From contig JYIP02000007.1 in the NCBI GenBank assembly GCA_001051155.2, forward strand, positions 2,792,342 to 2,856,341: DNA of 64,000 nucleotides. The letters run 5' to 3'. The notes under the pieces are model-generated. The model was not told the DNA's origin and ran no database searches. It worked only from the letters and a program-made list of their open reading frames with translations. Shown in pieces: positions 10,991 through 21,157 of the stretch. The stretch comes from Chrysoporthe austroafricana (Eukaryota > Ascomycota > Sordariomycetes > Diaporthales > Cryphonectriaceae). Each line of letters opens with the position of its first letter. Positions within the stretch are counted from its first letter, which is position 1. The position numbers and the translations under genes were made by a program.

Positions 10991-11187
10991 CTCTGAAAGC
11001 AACCTTCAGGCTGTCTCTCGGCTGTCGGCGGATGTCGGCGGATGTCCCTGGATGTCCCCGAGTGGATGTTCCCGAGGGCGCTATTACGTACTCCATGTCC
11101 GTGCACAATCACATGCCCTCGCGACAACTGGCGACATCCCAAAGGGCCTTCGTGGCTGCCCGTACGCCCTGACGGACGGGGTTGATG

Positions 11188-11226
<39 letters not shown>
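11188..11226. repeat. (GTC)n trinucleotide tract
   Basis: About 12 GTC units followed by GCC units. Similar tracts encode poly-Asp in the protein at 58134-59609; here no supported gene uses it. Confidence 0.85.
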
Positions 11227-11234
<8 letters not shown>

Positions 11235-11589
11235 GCCGCCCCCGTATACGCCCATCGCTCGCACCAAACCGGCGGTCGGCCTGGGGCTTTATTGCGGCCC
11301 CGGCGGCGCGCTATGGAAGACGTTACTGGTCCTTGGGAGCGTTCGGCAGTACGGACGGACGTACTCGATCCAGACGCGTCAATTACCAGACCACCAGCCA
11401 GCCTTCCCACCCAGCCGCGCGCGTCATATCTGCCGTTACGGCCCGGAGACGGCGGCAGCGACGTAAACGAAGCCCCGCGAGCCTGTTCATGCCATCTCAT
11501 CCTCCGGGGACGGGCAGGGTTGGCATTGCCGTCGTTGCTGCCACCCCCCGACCCGTGCCGGCCCCCCGTCCACGCCTTAGGTATGGCCG

Positions 11590-11700
11590 ACGGGAGCTGC
11601 TGTCAAGCTGCTTGGCTGCGACGTCCTGGCTGGGAAGAAGGCCCTGTCGAAGTCGTCGAGACTGCGCTGCGGCTTGTCCCGGTTGATACAGCACAGCTCC
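11590..11700 (-). pseudogene. C-terminal tail fragment of the kinase family seen at 12770-14010
   Basis: The minus strand reads [20 protein letters not shown] then KQLDSSSRR. This matches the in-frame tail SRRLREGLRPSQGVTAKQLD of the kinase pseudogene about 1.1 kb away. The nucleotide phrases GGGAGCTGCTGTCNAGCTGC and GAAGGCCYTSTCGAAG are shared, so this is a partial direct duplicate. Confidence 0.55.
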
Positions 11701-12769
11701 GTTCGGGCTGCCGGTAAGGTTGCCGTTGTCCCCGACTCATATCGTCGCGTTCTCTCTTTGTTCTTTTCTCTCCGGCTGATGTACAAGCACAAATGGCGCC
11801 CGCAGCATACGCAGCGGCAATCCCACCGCTCGAATGGCCCACGACGCTCGACGGGCGGACGCCCCAAGACGAGAGCACGCCGACCAGCGCAACCTGGACG
11901 GCAGTACAGCCTGGCTGGGAGAACTCGGTCCCCACCACCCGGCTCATCTTGGCCTCTCCCTCTGCAGCTCCTCACGCGGCGTCCACGTGGGAGCCTGGGC
12001 GCACCGGCTGAGGGACTCGTCCATGGCGGCGATGCTCTCGCGGAAGACGGCGTTGGTCCTCCTCGAACATGAGGGGAGAGCACGGGGAGGTGGCCATCGC
12101 GGGGAGGGTAGCAAGAGGGGAGGCGACGAAATCTGTAGTCCAGACCATACGTTCATTACCCGCCAACGACGTGCCGTCGTGGGTTTGTATGGTGGGTATT
12201 TCTCTTTCTGTCTCTTCCTCCCCATCTTGTTCTCTTCTCCCTCTCACACACCCTGCTGGAAAGGGAGCGGGGAGTATGCTGCCCTCAATCCATCCCCCTT
12301 GGTCCCCTGCCGGCGGCGCATCCTACGGTCCGGAGACATCGCGGTCCCCCGCGGGCGTTCCGCGCAGACGGTCGCTTTCTCTTGTGGTTGAGTGCCGGGT
12401 GCTGGGTCTCTCTCTCTCTCCCAAGCGTTTCTTTTCCTCCCCGCGCGCATACGCTTATCAGCATCATATGTCCACGCACTTGGGGATGCCAGGGGCCCCG
12501 GAGGGCGGAGGCGAACGTGCGAGGCCTATTTGTTCCCATACGCGGGTTCCAGACCGGCCTAGCGGGCGAGAGTCCGCGCGGTACGGCCTCCGCAGCGTAC
12601 TACGGAACAGGATTCCTACCCTCGGGAACGTTCGGCAGTATCTAGTACCGAAAGGGAGGGAGGGGGGGGGGCGCCGGTCGGCTCGTCGTGCCCCCTCGCC
12701 CTCTCCCAGCCATTGATACAGCAGTGCGGTAGATATGTCGATGATCTGCTGCTGCTATGCCGGCCGGGA

Positions 12770-14010
12770 GCTGCTGTCCAGCTGCTTCGCTGTAACGCCC
12801 TGGCTAGGACGAAGGCCTTCTCGAAGGCGCCGAGACTACGCTGCAGCTTATCTTGGCCCTCGTGCTGCGGCTCTGGTCTTCCACTTTGCCTGGCTGCCTT
12901 CGGATAGCCGCAATGACTCCTCGTGGCACCTCTGGGCATCCTAGTGCCTGTTGGGATCCATTTGCAGCATTCCATCCAGCAGCAATCGATCCAGGTCGTC
13001 TCGATGTTTCTAGTAGCGCCTCTAGACTCGACGGCGATTGTCTTTGCAACAGAGCGTGCTGTCCACAGCACGCTCATCTGTGTACCGTGGTGAGCCGCCA
13101 GCGAGCTTTGCAGTCACCGCGCCAAGTTCCCGGACGTCCACGGCCTTGGTATAGGCTACTTTTGACCGAGACTTCTCCGGAACTCTTTCGCCATACAGCT
13201 CGGGCGGCAGAAAGAGAGGGGTCCCAACCATGGTATTGAGCTCTACTCCCTCCTTGAGCATGCCTAGGCCTGCCAGCTGAACCTTGATCCCGTTGACGAT
13301 ACGATACTTGATGAGAATGTTATTATCGGTGATGTCGCAGTGGATGATCGGCGGTTTAAGCCCGTGGAGTTGATCGACTGCCGACGAAGTCTGTTTCAGA
13401 ATGGGACGGCATTCTATCCCCGAGAAGCACGCGTGTTTCTTGAGATGGTCCCTAGCCGAGCCCCCGGGCATGTATTCGAATCGCAGCGACAGCGGTAGCC
13501 CATCGTCTAAGCCGAGAAATTTCACGATGTGAGTCTGACGAAGGTCAGTCCAGAAAAGGAAAAAGAGTATGGGGGAGGGATCAGGTGCTCACACGGGATA
13601 CTCAACCCACCAAGAATGCCTCTGTCTTCCACATCTTGAGGTGCGCTTTTGTCAACTCCTCCACAGGCACCTTGCGGGTAAATTGCTCTTTCGTCTTGAT
13701 ATTTTACATATGATAGATGATTGTAAAGCTCCTTTGGCTAATGTTTTTCTTCAGTAAGAAGTCTCCGTCCTCGGGAGCTGCGGACGGGGCCTCCTCGGTC
13801 GGCGGCCGGATGCTGGCGCCATCCCAGAGCTCGTCGATGTCGCCCGTGCCTCTGCCCGCGCGGAATTCGTGGACTTCGGCCCTCAACGCTGCCGAAAGCC
13901 GCTCGAAAAGATCAATAACGATCTGGAATCGGAGTTCCTGGGTGACCTTGATTATAATGGGGCCTTGATCATGGAGGAACTCGTCCCCCCTCTTTCCCAG
14001 GCCTGTCCAG
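12770..14010 (-). pseudogene. FHA-type/protein kinase pseudogene (five in-frame stops)
   Basis: Minus strand, in order: an FHA-like segment with VTQELRFQIVIDLFERL and EFRAGRGTGDIDELWD; a degraded glycine loop GDFLLKKNISQRSFTIIYHM; TAA (13704-13706); KTKEQFTRKVPVEELTKAHL; TGA (13602-13604); a 58-nt intron (13535-13592); THIVKFLGL, EYMPGGSARDHL, IIHCDITDNNILI (HCD for HRD), LAGLGM (DFG lost), GTPLFLPPELYG; then three TAG stops (13022, 13010, 12941) separating LDRLLLDGMLQMDPNR and RCHEESLRLSEG. All parts stay in one frame once the intron is removed. Loss of loop glycines and the excess of TAG/TGA/TAA fit G-to-A and C-to-T mutation. No active kinase could be made. Confidence 0.8.
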
Positions 14011-14450
14011 TATCCGCGCCCCCCCTTCCCGGGCGGGAGTGGTGCGGCGCGCTTATATATCGTAATGTTGGTCGGCGGAAGAGTTGTCTTCAGCTTGTTG
14101 TCATCTTTGTATCGAAGCGGTCGCCTTGTCTGCCTTGTCTGCCTTGTCTTCCGCCCTGCCCTGTCCGCCCCGTCGTAGTCGTCGTCCAGGTTTCCGCGTC
14201 TTTGCGCTGTTGTCCACGTCCCCTTATCGCGGCGATATCGCCGGGGACGGCCCGTGCCGTATGCATCAAGTCTCTCCCCCCCCTCCCCCCGCCTCCCCGC
14301 CTTGTTCGTTGCGGTCGCGTGGTGGAGGCAGGTCTGCTGACGGGGTATACGGCACGCCATCTTGTCGTCGTCCCCCCGCGTGGAAGGCAAGTCAGCCGGG
14401 CACGAGATGCTATTGGCGCCCGTTCGAGCGCGTCTTGTCATCGCTGTCCA
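14010..14450. repeat. Dispersed repeat R6, copy 1 (inverted relative to 30190 and 51227)
   Basis: Reading the minus strand gives GGCGCCAATAGCATCTCGTG...CCCGGCTGACTTGCCTTCCA...GGGGGACGACGACAAGATGG and GGCGATATCGCCGCGATAAG. The same ordered phrases occur on the plus strand at 30200-30320 and 51230-51345. Contains a CTTGTCTGC tandem at about 14123-14150. Confidence 0.7.
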
Positions 14451-14639
14451 GGTTTGCGTTTCCATGCGTACAGGCAAGTCCGTACTATGTGCCTTCTCGA
14501 TCTTCCGTCTTGTCGTCCCTGGCTGTATTCAGGCCTCTTGATACCTCGTTATTTGTCGTCCTACGCCTCCCTAGACGTCCCTGTGTTCCGCAACGTATCC
14601 CCAGGCCGGCGTTCAGTATCACCCGCCCCCTTTTCAGCG

Positions 14640-14700
14640 TCCCCCGGGCGGCGGTGGCGGCGGTGGCGGTGGTGGTGGTGGTGGTGGTGGTGGTGGTGCG
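14640..14700. repeat. (GGC/GGT)n tract
   Basis: GGCGGTGGCGGCGGTGGC followed by about 12 GGT units. Low-complexity tract, no supported gene. Confidence 0.85.
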
Positions 14701-15284
14701 GCGCGTGTTGTGTGGTGGTATATAGGGGGGACGGGACGCGGCGCGTATAGTTCTACTCTAGCACGTATCGTTCCTATCTGGCCCCTCTTGCACCCCGAAA
14801 TATATCCCCAGGCCTGTTGTCAAGTATCCGTACCTCTCGGGCTGTAGTAGTGGCAGTGCATTCTCTGATGTCTATCTATATGTAGGTAGCTACCGGGCTG
14901 CTAATAGAGGGGTTATAAACGAACAGCAATGGGACAAGATATAACAAAAGGGACCCAGAACTATCTATCCCTATACTCTGACCAGAGCAGAACGGACAGA
15001 ACTGGGCCCTCTCGAGGGATAGCAAAGCAGAAAAAGAATAGGTTGAGAATTGGGGGGGTTTTTTTTTTAAAGGGGGGGGGGGGTATATTGATTCATCTGG
15101 TCATGCCTCTCTCTTGCTCTCTAGAGGGAATGAGGGAGTGGCACAGCCTATACATACATCTGAGATCCTAATCAGGGTTTGAAAAATGGCAGGGATATTA
15201 AATCAGGCCAGGGCCCGAACCAGAATCACTGTTCCCCACGATACTGGATAGAGAGAAGATCGAATAGTTTATAATAGACTAATG
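14701..15284. other. AT-richer interval without gene
   Basis: Contains poly-T (15060-15069) and poly-G (15073-15082) runs and no coding signature on either strand. Confidence 0.5.
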
Positions 15285-15420
15285 AATATATAGAGACAGG
15301 TTTAAGTTATTCGGATAAGAATTGATAGAATAAAATTAAAATATATAAAGGAGGTAGAATTGGCGGTACGGCTGACCAGGGTACGGTGTGCTTTAAACTT
15401 ATATCTCTATTCCTCTAGGC
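15285..15420. repeat. AT-rich dispersed repeat, copy 2 (pair with 9700-9900)
   Basis: Shares AAGTTATTCGGATAAGAA, GATAGAATAAAATTAAAA and GTGCTTTAAACTTATA with 9720-9800. Likely a remnant of the same mobile element. Confidence 0.6.
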
Positions 15421-15474
15421 CCACAGGAGGGTCTACAGATCTGACCTGAACTCGAAATGCAGTAATTCTGCCAT

Positions 15475-15600
15475 TACTGGTCAATACCTGATGGATTGCA
15501 CCAATCTAGCTATTGGCTGTTTGTGGTTTGAGTGCGTCGAAGCCTTCTTGGGCTGCCCCCCCCCCTAGCCCTGCCCGCAGCGCCCGGGATGGAGGAAATT
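15475..15600 (+). repeat. Dispersed repeat R4 copy
   Basis: Core reads GATTGCACCAATCTAGCTAT then TGGCTGTTTGTGGTTTGAGT and GCGTCGAAGCC. Other copies: 23985-24070 (minus), 24300-24395, 32650-32765, 32920-33030 and 33365-33430. Confidence 0.75.
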
Positions 15601-15604
15601 GGTT

Positions 15605-15940
15605 CTAGCATTCCTTGTAGCATTCCTTGTAGCATTCCCTCTATCATTCCTTCTGGCATTCCATCTAGTACTTCCACCGACTTCGAGGAAGACGGTAGCC
15701 TCGCCCGTTGTCACAAGACCGTACTCGAGCCCGCCCCCCGATTATATAGTCATATGTCTGGACAATAACGGCAGCCGTCAGCCTGTCCGCAGAATATTGA
15801 AAGTATTCGTCAGGGTATTCCTTGGTATGAATCTTTGCCCGGTTGGCCACATCCTTATAAATATTCATAGGGCGTAAACCAGCGCGCAGATACGCCGCGG
15901 TTAATTTACGCGGGACTTTGTGCTCGATAATACTGGCTTC
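15605..15940 (-). pseudogene. Relic of a widespread fungal 'EYKAPHKL...ADRLTAA' family protein
   Basis: The minus strand gives SIIEHKVPRKLTAAYLRAGL plus RPMNIYKDVANRAKIHTKEY, then YFQYSADRLTAAVIVQTYDY with IIGG, and after a +1 frame change GLEYGLVTTGEATVFLEV. The ordered pieces match a large fungal orphan family (typically IVEYKAPHKLT ... RLTAAVIVQTYDYMI..GLEYG.VTTGEA.VFL), often located N-terminal to kinase-like regions. Function is unknown to me. The coding sequence then dissolves into 15-nt repeats of AGCATTCCTTGT-like text (about 15600-15665), which end the protein. A frameshift and loss of the C-terminus make it non-functional. Confidence 0.7.
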
Positions 15941-16069
15941 CTCACAAGGCTGGTGTCCTCCACAGCGCCGACCTTGGCCGAATCGACCGTTCCGATAGTG
16001 CGAGCCGCGGTGAGGCTAATGTAGTCGTCAACCCTTGCCCTTTCGTCGTGTCAGTCCCCGCCCTTTGCT

Positions 16070-16905
16070 TCACGCATCGGCTTCCCGACGTTTCCGGTCT
16101 GCGGCGATGGCTGCCTGCCTCTGAGGCCGGCCGCCACGGTTCAACGGTCCAGCCCCGGTGCCCGCCGCAGCCGCAGCAGGCTTCGCATCCTTCTGAGACT
16201 CCGGAAACTCGGCATCAACCGCCTCCCTCCTCCTCTCTTCGGCATCTTCCTGCGGCTGCACGTATGCCTCGTCCTGCTGGCTGAGCTACTCTGGGGGCTC
16301 AGGTTCGTAGTACTGCTTTATAATATTCTTAGGTCTTTGCCGTTGCTGTTTTGGAGCGGTAGCATGTCCTTCGGCGTCGACAATAATTGCGTTAAGCTTG
16401 TCGAAAGGGATCTGGAGCAGCTCGATTCTGTCCGTAATGCCTTCTATTGACTGATCGCCGAAATCGCGAAGCTGGAACTTAAGGGTACTGGATTGGTTCG
16501 GCTGTAAAACAAGGCGGATTAGAAGTATCCGTATCCGTATCTTTAATTTGGCGCCGGTATTCCAAAAGCCGGATTTCAGTAGAATCAAGGATAATATCAA
16601 TCCCTAAAACAATTTGAATATCCTCCTTCCCAGTTCCAAGCAAATACTCTTCAGCAAGAAGCTCTAGATCCAGTCGCTTATTCTTGGAAGATACTTCGAA
16701 AATCATACCGGGATAATATATCCTCTTAAAACCCTACGAACCGTCAGGCTCATGTTGGGCTAATTCGTTCCCATTACCACAGTATGGGTAATTTAACCCT
16801 CTTGATTCCCAATTGCAAACTTGAGCAGCGAAACGTACGGCTTCGGCAGAGCCAGAAGAACGGATCCTGTAGAGCGAATCCTGGTTAGCTCATCGCGAAT
16901 CAATG
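16070..16905 (-). pseudogene. Family B protein with nuclease-like pattern, copy B1 (two nonsense codons, frameshift, 5' truncated)
   Basis: Minus strand aligned with the intact copy at 26789-28450: RIRSSGSAEAVRFAAQVCNW, ESRGLNYPYCGNGNELAQHE, PDGS, then TAG (16734-16736, Trp in B2), GFKRIYYPGMIFEVSSKNKR, LLAEEYLLGTGKEDIQIVLG, LLEYRRQIKD. After CFTAE the frame changes (STLKFQLRDFGDQSIEG) and a TAG (16286-16288) replaces the Gln of the PEQL motif before QDEAYVQPQEDAEERR and the RGGRPQRQAAIAADRKRR tail. Both stops are explained by single transitions (TGG to TAG, CAG to TAG). The N-terminal third is absent; sequence upstream of 16905 is unrelated. Confidence 0.8.
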
Positions 16906-16919
16906 CGAAGAGAGAGGCG

Positions 16920-17260
16920 ATGGCATTGCCATAACGTGACTAGCCCGGGGCCATACTTGGGCTAGTCAGGTTGCTCACGTCGTCCTTGCCGCTATAGCTG
17001 CTTATAATATCTGTTGATTGGATGTGGATAGCAACAAAGGCAGTAGTAGTAGCGGAAGGGTTGCGGCGCTGATAGAAGGCTGGGCTGCCCCGGTCGACGT
17101 TGACCGGCCGAAGAGAGAGGCGGCGACGTTGAGAAGACGTGACCAGCCCGGGGCCATATTTGGGCTGGGGCCATACTTGGGCTGGTCTGGTTGCTCATAT
17201 TGGCCTCGTCGCTATAGCTGCTCATGATGTCTGCTGGTTGGATGTGGATAGTAACACCTC
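16920..17260. repeat. Local direct duplication
   Basis: The phrase GACYAGCCCGGGGCCATA...CTTGGGCT...GGTTGCTCA followed by TCGCTATAGCTGCT and TTGGATGTGGATAG occurs at 16940-17035 and again at 17140-17255. It includes the end of the kinase relic next to it. Confidence 0.65.
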
Positions 17261-17450
17261 GACAATGTTCCTGCACCAACCCATTCCTATCCTGGAGCCA
17301 GGATCTGGAAGGGCATACGCGAACCGCAAGATGACGACGCCGAGTGACCAGATATCTACAGCCGTCGTATTATATCTCCGTGGTGCATGGCTGCCCCATA
17401 TATCGGGAGCGTAATATGTCTCTGTACCGTAGAAGCAGTGGCGAGAGGAC
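17225..17450 (-). pseudogene. Protein kinase C-lobe relic
   Basis: One minus-strand frame reads GTETYYAPDIWGSHAPRRYN then TTAVDIWSLGVVILRFAYAL and PDPGSRIGMGWCRNIVEVLL. This is the APE-to-subdomain XI portion of a Ser/Thr kinase: APD for APE, and the DIWSLGVV helix. No N-lobe or catalytic loop was found upstream (17450-17650), and a stop follows shortly. The family resembles fungal kinases with GTETYFAPEI and a W.C..IVE segment. Confidence 0.7.
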
Positions 17451-17649
17451 TGTGGGTATATTGGACTGGGCGGTTAGGCCTAGTGCTGTATAGGTGAGGT
17501 GGAGGCGAAGGGTGTAATAAGGCCAAGGCTTGTCAGCGGAGGGCGTTTATAATATAACGAGCGGCATTTGCCGTGGATAGTGCCCTGGTATTGATTGATA
17601 GGAGGTCGACCAAGCATTGGGCGTGGTACGAACCTTTGGGGTTGTTGGT

Positions 17650-17935
17650 GGTGGTGGGGGACAGTAGCCCTTCTTGGTGCTCTTCTTGTTCTTGTTCTTC
17701 TCCGTGTCGTCAGCTACAGCATCTTTGCTCTGGCTGTCGCTGCCCTGGTAGAGCCCTTCTTGGTGCTCTTCTTGGTGCTCTTCTTTTCTTGTTCTTCTCC
17801 GTGTCGTCAGCTACAGCGTCTTTGCTCTGGCTGTCGCTGTCCTGGTGGAGGAGCCCTTCTTGGTGCTCCTCTTGTTGTTCTTCTCCGCGTCGTGGCTACA
17901 GCATCTTTGCTCTGGCTGTCGCTGTCCTGGTTTCT
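17650..17935. repeat. Tandem minisatellite, unit about 85-110 nt, three copies
   Basis: Each unit contains CCCTTCTTGGTGCTC, CTTGTTCTTCTCC, GTCGTCAGCTACAGC and TTTGCTCTGGCTGTCGCT. Starts are near 17668, 17754 and 17850. Length differences come from a variable TTCTTGGTGCTC/TTGTTCTTG subarray. Confidence 0.8.
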
Positions 17936-18130
17936 GCAGGTTATATTTCTCTCTCGAGTCGGCCCATATGCAGCATATTTATTGTTGATGGCTAATCAAT
18001 CCTGTGGGTGCTAGAAACCCAGACAGACCTGGCATTATATATTGCCTCTACTGAGGCCCGAGCGCCTCCATACCCTGTTACGTACAGGGCACGTGCTATA
18101 GATTGCCCTAAGGCCAGCATATTTTTTCAT

Positions 18131-18296
18131 TGTCTATATGTGAAAGCTCTGTCCATATGTGACAGCTCTCTGTCCATATGTGACACCTTTCTGTCCATAT
18201 GTGAAAGCTCTCTGTCCATATGTGAAAGCTCTGTGTCCATATGTGAAAGCTCTCTGTCCATATGTGAAAGCTCTCTGTCCATATGTGAAAACATAA
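18131..18296. repeat. 21-bp minisatellite, eight copies
   Basis: The unit is CTGTCCATATGTGAAAGCTCT with small variations. The last copies are nearly identical, suggesting recent expansion. A lone variant (TTTGTCCATATGGTGAAAGC) occurs at 22490. Confidence 0.9.
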
Positions 18297-18654
18297 CAAC
18301 CTGATAGGGGAGGTCTGGCAGCCATTACCATGATTCAGCCCCCCCTGTATCCCTCTACCGCCTTGCAGAGCTCCTTCGTCTTCCTGGCCTTGATCGTATC
18401 CCCTCACAGAATGCTGATCGACATCCCCGGGAGCCTAATGAACACCCATCACACACCATAAAACGTCTGCGATAAGGTGGTTGGTATATGACTGTTATGT
18501 TGCTGGGTGGGGCAGACATGGGCTGCTGATTCGGTTGCTGCTTGAAGCCACAAACACCGACCCTCATAAGCGTCAGCAAGCCCCCCCCAAACAACCGTCA
18601 ACCGCGGGCGTTCTATCTGTCACATTTGTTGATCCGGCTCTACACCGCGACCGA

Positions 18655-20564
18655 ATGGCCTCGTCTCAACCCACATCTCGAAAATATTTCGCCCGCGACG
18701 TCGCTGCTTACAATGATGCCGAGCTCGACCAGTACCTGGAAGAACACCGCCTCGAGGACGGGACAACAGTCAGTCGTCGACGTCGAGGACTCGGAGAACC
18801 TGCCAGCGAGCTTCGTCCAACGACTGAGGTAGCTGCCTTCCCTCTTTCGATCTGATCGACGAGGTTGCTAAAGATCCGCTTTCGCACTGGGACATGCTGC
18901 GGCCCTGGGTAGACTGCCCTCCTGATCAGGATCCCGATCCCGATCCCGATGCCTATGTTCCTTGGACTGTTTTTTCGACGCAGCTGGGCAGCTGGCGAGT
19001 CTTTCGCCATTGGCAAAAATTCAACAGGGACAGTTCTGCTAGCTGGGAGACAGGTACGGAAGAGGCGAGCGCGGCATATGAACGCTTCGTTATAGTATTC
19101 CGACGCCGATTCCCAACCTATACGGAAGCAGTAAAGGAACTTCTTGCGGAATACGATTACACCCGGCCGTTCCAGTTCTACCAAGACCTAACATAACAGG
19201 ATGAGCTGACGACCTGGATCGAATACCTCGGTTACGAGTGCTGTGAGCACTACCGATACGTCAGCCGTGTCAAGCGTATGCAGCCAAAGTACGACGCAGC
19301 ATGGAAGGCGCTTGTGGACTCGGGCGTATTGAGGCCGTTCGAGACCGAAGAATATGTATGCAATACCGCAAATGCGGTTGGGCGTCAGAGTGAAGAAGAT
19401 CAGGCTACGCAGGCTGTTATATCAGCTCGGTCGGCCGCCAGAGCGGTCCTGCAATCGGTACGTGACGATATCAACAACCCGCAGGGCCCTCGTCTTACTT
19501 CAGCAGCGCGTACGCGGATGATGGCGGCGGCCAAGTCGAGGTTCGAAGCAGCAAAAGAAGCACTGGCGTCGATCAAGACGCGAAATTATCTCATCGCAAA
19601 GTTCAAGCAGACAGTAGGGGGTTACCTAAGTCAGAAGAGGGAGGCAAAGGAGCATAGCGTCCGGATACAGTGGGTCCTGGCGCAAGCCTTGCTCATCGAG
19701 GCCGGGTCGAAGGGATCCGGCGCGGCCGAGACCGGTCCGGACGCTGTTCGCGGCACCAAGAGGAGATTCGGACGTGACGAGGAGGATGAGGCCGTACACG
19801 ATCGAGCTGTCAAGAAGCAGAGGCGGGATGCTGGCAAACCTGGCCCGTTGCCAGGCCATGAGGGCGGTCCCACCTATGAGGGGGCGAGACCAAAGCGCAG
19901 CCGCGACGATGCTGCCGACGACGGACCGCCTTCCAAACGGTTGAGATGCGGCGGCGGCGACGACGACGACGACGACAACGACGTGGGCTCTTGCGGCGAG
20001 ATATCCGACAGTTCGAATACAGGACTGGCCGGAGACGCGCAGGAGCTTGGACCTGCCGAGGCTGGAAGACCAGACGGCGATGAGCGCGCAGCGAGGAGCG
20101 AGGCCTCCGGCGGTCATCCGCAGCGAAGGGAAAAACCCGAGGCATACACGTCAAACTGGGACAACAACCACCCAACCGCTTCGTCGCAGTGCTCGGATTG
20201 CGGCCTACCAAGAGGCGCTACAGACCGCCGCCAAAACCCCGCCCCGAAGCTCGCGCCGAAGGACGGCACAGGCACCAGCACCTCCATTATCGGCGGCGGC
20301 GCAAGACCAGCGGTCGAGACCTGGGGCCCGAAATCCTTTCCCGCCATGGTCGCTAACCCGACAGGGTCGGAGGCAGCGGCGCAGGCCAGGGAGGGGGGCG
20401 AGAGATCTCGGGACGTCCTGAAAACTTCCTATGCATGGTCGTTCTCCTGGCAGGGCTGGGTGCAGCGGCGGAGCCTAGGGAGGGTTGGTGCAGCGGCTCT
20501 GTCCCTAGGATGTTGTCTTGCGCTGGCATTTTGTTGCGCATGGACCGACCTCGCGCATGGATAG
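18655..20564 (+). pseudogene. Fungal 'ankyrin 2,3/unc44'-type protein, second copy (frameshifts and one nonsense codon)
   Basis: The start is ATG 18655. The N-terminus RDVAAYNDAELDQYLEEHRL is typical of this orphan fungal family (D.YLEEHRL..G). The next block VVDVEDSENLPASFVQRLR is in another frame, and DEVAKDPLSHWDMLRPWVDC needs a further frame change. Then WRVFRHWQKFNRDSS, FQFYQDLT, TAA (19194-19196, probably from CAA), QDELTTWIEYLGYECCEHYR, YDAAWKALVDSGVLRPFE, a helical RSAARAVLQ...KSRFEAAKEAL segment, and a long charged tail (KRRFGRDEEDE, poly-Asp near 19960). From 19197 the frame stays open for about 455 codons. A 'DPDPDPDA' repeat lies at 18935. Function unknown; a conserved central region with a disordered nuclear-type tail is what can be seen. 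Confidence 0.75.
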
Positions 20565-21157
20565 CCGGCCGCCGTCGTCTTCTTTCCCTACCTTTCCGAA
20601 CTATCGCCTGCTTTTCACGTCTGACAGCATGCCGGGAACAAGGAGTGACCACTCCCACTGGCTGGGAATGACGAAGGTCTGATAATGACGAAGGTCTGAT
20701 ATAGCTGACGGAGGTCTGTCTGGTCAGGCCAGCGTACCTGGCCGAGCACGGACAGCTTGGCTCTTCATCTGCCTGCATGGCGTGTTCGTGATAAGTGATT
20801 GGCAATCTACCCAAAGATAGCATCACCCATCGGTTCCTCACTATGTTTCTTTGGGCGAGGCATCTTGCTGGCGTTGGGCTAGAGCGAGGTCAAGGAAGGG
20901 TAGAATCACGATGGTCAGCACTTGATTTTGGCCTGACGTACGGGCAGACTCGCAGCTTCCTAGGAATGTCGAAGATCTGATAATAGGTATCTGGTCTGGC
21001 TTAATACACTTGACCGCACGAAAAATTATGATTACTATGCTAATAATGCTGCTACTAGAACCTGGCCTTTTAATCTGCTCTTATTTTTTCCCCTTCGTCT
21101 TCCCTCTTAAAACGATGATACTGCCTTCTGCCGAAGCCTTTACTCTCAAACTCAAAA
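20565..21157. repeat. Intergenic, with repeat R7 copy (20640-20760)
   Basis: GTGACCACTCCCACTGGCTG, GGAATGACGAAGGTCTG (twice in tandem) and TCTGGTCAGGCCAGCGTACC with TGGCCGAGCAC match 48790-48865. The remainder holds no recognisable gene. Confidence 0.6.

Noticed and set aside
18131..18296. Possible CRISPR-like array (regular 21-nt units)
   Set aside because: Units are contiguous with no spacers, and the host is a fungus; it is a minisatellite.
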